The notes under the pieces: generated by a model
The model's database searches: none
The model's input: only the letters and a program-made list of their open reading frames with translations
What the model was told of the DNA's origin: nothing
Program-made: the position numbers and the translations under genes
Part shown: piece by piece, positions 58,172 through 64,000 of the stretch
How the letters are laid out: every line of letters starts with the position of its first letter
Position numbering within the stretch: position 1 is the first letter of the stretch
From: Nocardia vinacea NBRC 16497
Lineage (GTDB): Bacteria; Actinomycetota; Actinomycetes; Mycobacteriales; Mycobacteriaceae
Reading direction: 5' to 3'
DNA length: 64,000 nt
Assembly: GCF_000308835.1 (NCBI RefSeq)
Contig: NZ_BAGN01000182.1
Span: 186,001 to 250,000, forward strand

Positions 58172-61100
58172 TCATTCCGGGGGCGTCGGCGCCGCATTCC
58201 GGATCAGCTCGGCCAGTTCGTCCGGGCCGGGTAGTTCGGCGGGCGCGATGGTGCGTCCGGTGCGCACGTAATGGAATGCGGCGCCGATGCGTTCGAGCAT
58301 TTCCGCCTCGGTGCCGTGGTCGCGCGCCGCCATCAACCTGGCCCAGGCCAGTCGGTAGACGGCCAGCTGCATGGCGACCGCGGGCTCGTCGGCGGGTGCG
58401 GGTTCGGCGCCGGTTTTCCAGTCGACCACGATCCAGCCGCCACCGGGCTCGGCGAAGACCGCGTCCATCCGGCCGCGGATCACCGTGCCCGCGATGGAGG
58501 TTTCGAAGGGGATCTCCACTTCGAGCGGGCTGCGATGAGCCCATGGCGAGTTGAGGAAGGACTCCTGCATGGTGATCAACTCGGTGTCCAGGCCCGCGTC
58601 GGCGGCGGTGCTGTCGGCGGCGCCGGGGAGTTCGTCGAAGCCGAGCAGGCGGTCGGCGGCGAACCAGCGCTGCACCCAGGCGTGGAAGGCGGTGCCGCGG
58701 CGGGCCAGTGGATTCGGTGGGAACGGCAGTGGGCGGCGCAGGCGGGCGGCGAGTTTGGCTGGGTCGGCGCGCATTTCGACGAGGGCCGTTGCGGCGATCT
58801 GGCCGGGGAGTTCGACCTCCTTGGCGATGGCCTGGTCGGCTTCGAATTCGGCGAGGAGGGCGTCGACGTCGGCGGACCAGCCGTCGGGGTCGTCGGCATC
58901 GGGCCCGTGGTCGGCGGAATGGCCGTGGGGCGGTATGGGTTCGGAGGTCGATGAGCCGAACTCGTCGGGGGGTGGCTCGAAGTTGTCGAAGGGTGGTTCG
59001 AAGTCGTCCGAGGGAGGCTCGGATTCGTCGAAAGGCGGTTCGAAATCGCTGAGGGGCGGCTCGAACTTGTCGGGGTGTGGTTCGAAGTCGTATGTGGGCA
59101 GCGGGAATTCGTCCTGGCCGTGCGGATCCGGCGCACCAGAGGCATGCGTTGATGGTTCGTAGGAGTCGTCGAACGGTGCGGGCGCATCGGGAAAGTCGGG
59201 CGGGGGAACCTCGGCATAGGGGTCGACCGACAGTGTGACCGCGGCGGGATCGTCGGGGCGGACGGCCGGCGTTTTCGGGTCGGCGAAGTTGTCGGTGGCA
59301 GGGTCTACAGTCGGTGTCATGTCGATGTCATGGGGCACGCGGGCCACGAAATCGGCTGAGGCAGTGGCTTTATCGCGGGTTGTGGACTGGACCGTACGGC
59401 TCGTCCCGGTGACACCTGCGGCGGGTTGTGCCGCGAGTTCGACGAGGGCGGCGCGGACGAGGGATGCACCCTGTTCGATGGGATCGCGGCGATTGCCCAG
59501 AGGGTCGCGGGGCCATTCGGCGGTTGCGGGGTTGTCGGTGAACGGGTTGACGGCATCGACATCGGGGGCGTCGTCCCAGCGGTCGATGGTGACCGCGCCA
59601 TTGGCCGGGCTGTCGGGGGCTTCGCTGGCATGTTTGAGTTCCAGCAGGAAGTCCGATGGGCCCTTCGGGGTGGTGCCGGTTTCGGCCCAGTGGTGGGCGG
59701 AGACGAATAGCACGCGTTCGGTTCTGGTGAGGGCGACATAGAACAGGCGGCGGTCTTCGTCGATACGGCGGCGGTCCAGGGATTCCTTGTGGGACTTGAT
59801 CGCTCGTTCCAGCTCGGCGCGGTCGTAGAGGTCGGCGAGGTCGAGTACGGGGACACCCTCGGCGGCATCGTCCTGTCTGCGGTCACCACGCAGGGAGGTG
59901 GGGAGTTCGGCGAGTGCGCCGAGCCAGCTGCCCGAGGCCGCGCCGGAGGGGAAGACGCCGCGGGCCACGTGCGGAACCGCGACGATCTCCCATTCCAAGC
60001 CCTTGGCCGCGTGCACGGTCAGCACCTGGACGCGGTCCCGCGCGACCTCGACTTCGCCCGGTTCCAGACCGTTCTCGACGGATTCGGCGGCGGCGAGGAA
60101 AGCGAGCAGGCCGCCGAGCGAGGCGCCGGAATCGCTGGCATAGCCTGCGACCACCTCGGCGAACGCGTCCAGATGTTCACGTCCGGCACCGGCGCCGAGC
60201 ATGGCGCGGCGGGCCTGGGTTTCCACGCCTACGCCGATAGTGCGCTCCACATCCGCCACCAGTTCGGCGAGCGGCTGACCGCTGCGCTCGCGCAATGCGG
60301 CGAGTTCTCGGCCCAATGCGACGATGCGTTTGAATCCGGACTCCGAATACTGTTCCGGCGGGCCGGGATCGGCGATCGCATCGGCCAGCCCGGCCTGTTC
60401 GGCCGGTTCGGGCGCCACCTCGCGCAGTGCCTCGGCCAGTGCGGTCGAATCGGTGATTTCATCGACTTCATTGCCGTGCAGACGGCTGATCGACAGATCC
60501 CTGGCGCGGCGGGCGAGCGCGGCGAGGTCAGCGACGCCGATGCGCCAGCGGGCGCCGGTCAGGATGCGCATGGCGGCACTGCCTGCACCGGGTTCGGCGA
60601 CGAGCCGCAGTGTCGCGACAATATCGGCGACCTCGGGGGTGGCGAGCAGACCGCCGAGGCCGACGATTTCCACCGGAAGTCCTTGTTCGCGTAGGGCTTC
60701 CGCGAGCGGTGCGGCATCGGCATTGCGTCGTACCAGTACGGCCGAGGTCGGCGGCGGCTCCCCTGCTTCGCGTTTGGCCGTCCATTCCGCGGCGATCCGG
60801 ACGGCCAACCAATTTCGTTCGTCGGCAATGGTTTCGGTGAGAGCCAGCGCGACCACGCCCGGTTCGGCATCGGGTTTCGCGCGCAGTGCGTCGACGGTTA
60901 CGCCGCCGCTGTCGATGGCATTGCGACGCAATGGTTCGGCGACCAGATTCGCCAGGGCAAGTGCCTCCGGCGGGTTCCGCCAGCTGGTCAGCAGTGGCAG
61001 GATCGGCGCGGGAATGCCTGGGGCGCTGGGGAAATCGGTGGCGAACCTGGGCAGGTTGGCGGCGGAAGCGCCACGCCAGCCGTAGATCGACTGCATCGGG

Positions 61101-62185
61101 TCACCGACCGCGGTCACCGCCAAACGCTGTTCGGCACGGCTGGTTGTGCTGTGCTCGGCACCCGACTGCGCATCGCCACGGGGGTCCTCCGGCGCGCGTG
61201 AATCCGCGGCATCCTCGCTGGACGTCGGGGGGTCGGCGGCCTTTCGTGATCGCTTGGCGTGCGGTTGCGGGGACGATCCGCCGAAAAGCGAGGCGAGCAG
61301 GATGCGTTGGGCGTGGCCGGTGTCCTGGTATTCGTCGAGCAGGACCAGGCGGAAGCGGGCGCGTTCGGCAGCGGCAACCTCGGTATGTTCGGCGGCGAGG
61401 CGGGCGGCCAGGGACATCTGGGCGCCGAAATCCAGTGCGCCACGGCGGCGTAGGGCCTCGGCGAGCTGTTTGACCAGGGGCAGCAGGGCGACACGTTCGC
61501 GCTGCACCTGGACGATATTCTGCAGGGCCTGGCTCGGTCCGCCACGTTGACGTGGGCCGGCGGGCAGGGTGTTGACCAGTTTTTCGAGTTCGGTGTGGGC
61601 CTCGGCGAGTTGTTCGGGTTCCACCAGATGTTCGGCGAGTTGGCCGGACAGTGCGAGGACCGCCTCGGTCACCGAGACCGGGGTGCGGTCGGTATCGAGG
61701 TCACCGTCCCAGTTGCGGACGACCTGGTGGGCGAGCTGCCAGAGCTGGGTTTCGGTCAGCAGCGTCGCGGCGGGTTCCACGGGCAGCAGCAGGCCGTGCT
61801 GGGTGAGCAGGCGGCCCGCGTAGGAGTGGTAGGTGCTGATCTCGGGTTCGGCGCCGGAAAGTTGGGCGCGCAGCTCACCGCCGGTATCGAGATCGCGCAG
61901 CAGCGGTGAACCGGCCAACCGGGCCAGCCGGGTGCGGATGCGGGAGGTCAACTGCTGGGCCGCTTTTCGGGTGAAGGTCAGGCCGAGTACCTCGTCGGGC
62001 AGGACGAGACGATTCGCGACCATCCACACCACGCGGGCGGCCATGGTCTCGGTTTTGCCCGCGCCCGCACCCGCGACGACCAGGGTCGGTCCCGGTGGGG
62101 CCGCAATTACCGCGGCCTGCTCCGCGGTGGGTGGTGGTAGGCCGAGCGCCTCCGCGAGCCGGTTCGGCGATACGGCGCCGCTCAT
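58172..62185 (-). CDS. adnB: AdnB helicase-nuclease subunit
   Basis: Motor-nuclease of 1337 residues of the AdnAB double-strand-break resection machine. Helicase motifs are GAGAGKTETMAARV, LTFTRKAAQQLTSR, LLDEYQDTGHAQRI, VGDPMQSIYGWRGA, LTVHAAKGLEWEIV and RLFYVALTRTERVLF. The RecB-like nuclease has GRMDAVF and IVVDWKTG. It is about 230 residues longer than I recall for mycobacterial AdnB. The extra length lies in a Ser/Pro/Ala-rich insert between motifs II and III (61140-61285) and a long Pro/Asp-rich linker before the nuclease with heptapeptide repeats (58950-59096). The ATG at 62185 overlaps the adnA stop by ATGA. Confidence 0.94.
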   Translation of the reverse strand: MSGAVSPNRLAEALGLPPPTAEQAAVIAAPPGPTLVVAGAGAGKTETMAARVVWMVANRLVLPDEVLGLTFTRKAAQQLTSRIRTRLARLAGSPLLRDLDTGGELRAQLSGAEPEISTYHSYAGRLLTQHGLLLPVEPAATLLTETQLWQLAHQVVRNWDGDLDTDRTPVSVTEAVLALSGQLAEHLVEPEQLAEAHTELEKLVNTLPAGPRQRGGPSQALQNIVQVQRERVALLPLVKQLAEALRRRGALDFGAQMSLAARLAAEHTEVAAAERARFRLVLLDEYQDTGHAQRILLASLFGGSSPQPHAKRSRKAADPPTSSEDAADSRAPEDPRGDAQSGAEHSTTSRAEQRLAVTAVGDPMQSIYGWRGASAANLPRFATDFPSAPGIPAPILPLLTSWRNPPEALALANLVAEPLRRNAIDSGGVTVDALRAKPDAEPGVVALALTETIADERNWLAVRIAAEWTAKREAGEPPPTSAVLVRRNADAAPLAEALREQGLPVEIVGLGGLLATPEVADIVATLRLVAEPGAGSAAMRILTGARWRIGVADLAALARRARDLSISRLHGNEVDEITDSTALAEALREVAPEPAEQAGLADAIADPGPPEQYSESGFKRIVALGRELAALRERSGQPLAELVADVERTIGVGVETQARRAMLGAGAGREHLDAFAEVVAGYASDSGASLGGLLAFLAAAESVENGLEPGEVEVARDRVQVLTVHAAKGLEWEIVAVPHVARGVFPSGAASGSWLGALAELPTSLRGDRRQDDAAEGVPVLDLADLYDRAELERAIKSHKESLDRRRIDEDRRLFYVALTRTERVLFVSAHHWAETGTTPKGPSDFLLELKHASEAPDSPANGAVTIDRWDDAPDVDAVNPFTDNPATAEWPRDPLGNRRDPIEQGASLVRAALVELAAQPAAGVTGTSRTVQSTTRDKATASADFVARVPHDIDMTPTVDPATDNFADPKTPAVRPDDPAAVTLSVDPYAEVPPPDFPDAPAPFDDSYEPSTHASGAPDPHGQDEFPLPTYDFEPHPDKFEPPLSDFEPPFDESEPPSDDFEPPFDNFEPPPDEFGSSTSEPIPPHGHSADHGPDADDPDGWSADVDALLAEFEADQAIAKEVELPGQIAATALVEMRADPAKLAARLRRPLPFPPNPLARRGTAFHAWVQRWFAADRLLGFDELPGAADSTAADAGLDTELITMQESFLNSPWAHRSPLEVEIPFETSIAGTVIRGRMDAVFAEPGGGWIVVDWKTGAEPAPADEPAVAMQLAVYRLAWARLMAARDHGTEAEMLERIGAAFHYVRTGRTIAPAELPGPDELAELIRNAAPTPPE
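58950..59096. repeat. 21-bp tandem repeat in adnB
   Basis: Six good copies of a 21-bp unit (units beginning GGTGGCTCGAAG, starting at 58971, 58992, 59013, 59034, 59055, 59076) plus a degenerate seventh from 58950. In protein they give the heptapeptide pattern xDFEPPx within a Pro/Asp/Glu-rich linker before the nuclease domain. The reading frame is kept throughout. Confidence 0.9.
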
Positions 62186-64000
62186 TCGTCGGTCACCTGC
62201 CTTCCGGTGTCCTGGACAGGGCAGCTGCCCGCGACCGAACAGTGCCTGCAGCCATCGTTGCGCATGGCGAGGTAGCTCGGGCCCTGGGTTGCGGCCGCGG
62301 CATCATGAATCGTGCCACGCCATTTGTCGAGTGCCTCGGCGTCGAGCGGAGGTTGCATGCGCTGCGTGGCGCCCTCCTTGCTGCTCGGCTTGGCGACGTA
62401 GACCAGTCGCGCACCGCCGGGTTCGCCCGTGGTGCTGTGCGGTTCTCCCGCAGCCGGGCCGAATTCGCCGGCGGTAGCGTCGGACTCGCCGGTGGACGGG
62501 TCCGTTTCGCCTGTGGCAGGGGCGGATTCATCCTGCGCCCGACCGAATTCGGAGGTGGGCTCGCCGAGGCTGATATCGAGTGCGCCTGCTGCCGCGGCAA
62601 CCTGGTAGGTCGCCAGCTGCGCGTGGTCGGCGGCGGCCTGCTTGGTGACCGGCGACTTCCCGGTCTTCACATCGACGATGACGAACCGGCCGAAGGCATC
62701 GCGCTCCAGCCGGTCGACCCGGCCGCGAATCCGCACGGCGGGTTCGTCTTCCGTGCGAGGGGGCAGTACACAGTCGACCGGGACCTCCACACCGGCCTGG
62801 GTCAATTCACCGCGGGTATTTTGCACCCAGGCCATGAAGGTCTCCAGCATGGCCTCGGTGCGGCGCAGTTCCTGACGGGAATGCCAGCCGGTACCGGGAT
62901 CGATGGCCTGCCATGCCTTGTCCAATGCCGCCCGGACCTGCGATTCGGGCACCTTGCCTGCCAATGCCTGGACGAGGGTGTGGACCAGATTGCCCTTGAC
63001 GGCGTGGGGGTTGTCGCCATCGGTGCCGCCGTGACGTTCCAGCGCCCAGCGCAGCGGGCAGGTGCGCAGTAGCTCGACGGTGGACGGAGAGAGGGCAACC
63101 GCGGTCTCGTCGTCATCCCAGAGGGAACGCGACGAGCTGAGATCGGCTGTGCCATACCACTCGTCGGGATGTGTGCCCGGCACCCCGGCGTGGGCCAGCC
63201 GGGCGAGTTCGTGAGCGGCGCGACGTCGGCGGTCCGGTTCGGCCTCGGAATCACAGACCACACCGCGCAATTCGGCCACCAGCGCATGCATGACCAGGGC
63301 GCGGCCCGGATCGGCGACCGGCAGCGCGCCGGGTTCGCTGTCGTCATCGTGGCCGAGGAGTTCGGCGAGGAACCGCGAGGGTACGAGATCACGTTCACCC
63401 GAAACCGATTCCACGGCGGTGACCAGCAGCGAGCGCCGGGCCCGGCTGCAGGCGACCAACAGCAGTCTGCGCTCCTCGGCCATGATCGGGGCCGCGCGGC
63501 TCACCACTTCGCCCGCGTCGACGATGCCCGCGGTGAGGTCGACCAGATCCTCGGTCTGCAGCAGGGTGCCGCGCGGACGCGGATTCGGCCAAATACCTTC
63601 CTGCACAGCGGCAACCGCGACCACATCCCACTCCCGGCCCGCGGACGCGTGCGCGCTGAGCAGCGCGACCGCCTCCCCCGCCGCGGTCACCGATCTGGTG
63701 TCGTGCGGAATCTCCTGCTGCACAAGGAATTCGACAAAGCCCTCGAGGCTCGCGCGGGGCAGCCGATCCACGTAAGCGGCTGCGGCATCGAATAATCCGA
63801 CAGCGGCATCGAGATCGCGATCGGCCTGCATACCCGCCGCGCCACCGCGTTCGGACTGCGCCACCCACCGCCGCTCCAGCCGCGACCCGGTCCACAGCGC
63901 CCACAGCACATCCTCGAGACCGGCACCGCGCCGCCGAGTCTCGAGTGCCCGGTCGAGCGCGTCGAACACCCGCTTCAGCGGCGCCCCCTCGACATCGGTG
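62182..64000 (-). CDS. adnA: AdnA helicase-nuclease subunit, C-terminal part
   Basis: The frame is open to the right edge of the window, so the N-terminal helicase domains lie outside. Present are the late helicase motifs (AVQEGIWPNPRPRGTLLQTEDL, EERRLLLVACSRARRSLLV) and the nuclease core (RIRGRVDRLERDAFGRFVIVDVKTGK). A Cys in LLRTCPLRWALE and three in CRHCSVAGSC near the C terminus form the AddB-type iron-sulfur staple around the nuclease. Between the nuclease motif and the last Cys cluster is a Thr/Gly/Glu-rich linker encoded by five 21-bp repeats (62422-62526). The stop overlaps the adnB start. Confidence 0.94.
   Translation of the reverse strand, partial: TDVEGAPLKRVFDALDRALETRRRGAGLEDVLWALWTGSRLERRWVAQSERGGAAGMQADRDLDAAVGLFDAAAAYVDRLPRASLEGFVEFLVQQEIPHDTRSVTAAGEAVALLSAHASAGREWDVVAVAAVQEGIWPNPRPRGTLLQTEDLVDLTAGIVDAGEVVSRAAPIMAEERRLLLVACSRARRSLLVTAVESVSGERDLVPSRFLAELLGHDDDSEPGALPVADPGRALVMHALVAELRGVVCDSEAEPDRRRRAAHELARLAHAGVPGTHPDEWYGTADLSSSRSLWDDDETAVALSPSTVELLRTCPLRWALERHGGTDGDNPHAVKGNLVHTLVQALAGKVPESQVRAALDKAWQAIDPGTGWHSRQELRRTEAMLETFMAWVQNTRGELTQAGVEVPVDCVLPPRTEDEPAVRIRGRVDRLERDAFGRFVIVDVKTGKSPVTKQAAADHAQLATYQVAAAAGALDISLGEPTSEFGRAQDESAPATGETDPSTGESDATAGEFGPAAGEPHSTTGEPGGARLVYVAKPSSKEGATQRMQPPLDAEALDKWRGTIHDAAAATQGPSYLAMRNDGCRHCSVAGSCPVQDTGRQVTDE
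62422..62526. repeat. 21-bp tandem repeat in adnA
   Basis: Five consecutive 21-bp units start at 62422, 62443, 62464, 62485 and 62506 and encode a heptapeptide pattern around (T/A)GE in the linker between the nuclease motif and the C-terminal Cys cluster. The frame is maintained. Confidence 0.88.

Overview
The window looks like chromosome of a high-GC mycolic-acid actinomycete (order Mycobacteriales), most likely Nocardia or a close relative. The main reasons are protein families and gene order recalled from Mycobacterium tuberculosis: a SigC-type sigma factor, a UPF0182 - PDZ protease - zinc protease - ThiF-like - ABC1 kinase - whiB7 - uvrD2 - mycoredoxin - nudC - K+ channel - adnB - adnA block, and an Rpf resuscitation factor. 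There is no rRNA operon, CRISPR array, insertion sequence or prophage; one initiator tRNA-Met is present. GTG starts and 4-bp ATGA/GTGA overlaps are common. All assignments are by reading; no search was run.

Region 1 (1-12.4 kb) reads as a copper/cytochrome-oxidase locus. It holds a metallophore-type ABC importer (lipoprotein, permease, ATPase), sigC divergent from a membrane zinc-finger protein that is probably its anti-sigma factor, a copper-type P1B ATPase, a CopD/CtaG-like membrane protein and cytochrome c oxidase subunit I, plus a 5'-truncated P450 relic. A degenerate ~110-bp tandem repeat fills the gap between the importer and sigC.

Region 2 (12.4-33.7 kb) is accessory metabolism and regulation: a GT87 mannosyltransferase-like protein, an FMN-dependent 2-hydroxyacid oxidase, a NarL-type two-component system, a sterol-desaturase-like hydroxylase, a divergent NTF2-like / steroid 5-alpha-reductase-like pair with a KstR-type operator between them, an amidohydrolase, a PucR regulator and secreted-type lipase, a PadR/SnoaL pair with its own operator region, and an RpiR - phosphoglucomutase - GH65 - lipase-maturation-factor gene string.

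Region 3 (33.7-41.4 kb) holds an orphan VirB6/TrbL-like membrane protein, a flavin monooxygenase of the RIFMO/aromatic-hydroxylase class, a Rieske oxygenase plus DapB-like dehydrogenase operon facing a TetR gene across a repeated operator, and the initiator tRNA.

Region 4 (41.4-64 kb) is the conserved block. It begins with rpf behind a structured leader and continues through UPF0182 to adnA, which runs off the right edge. whiB7 has a long leader with a well-initiated 124-codon upstream ORF ending just before a strong intrinsic terminator, as expected of a translation-sensing attenuator. An EVE-domain/MarR cassette with a perfect 26-bp palindrome sits between uvrD2 and the mycoredoxin gene. 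AdnA and AdnB each carry an in-frame array of 21-bp repeats near their nuclease regions.
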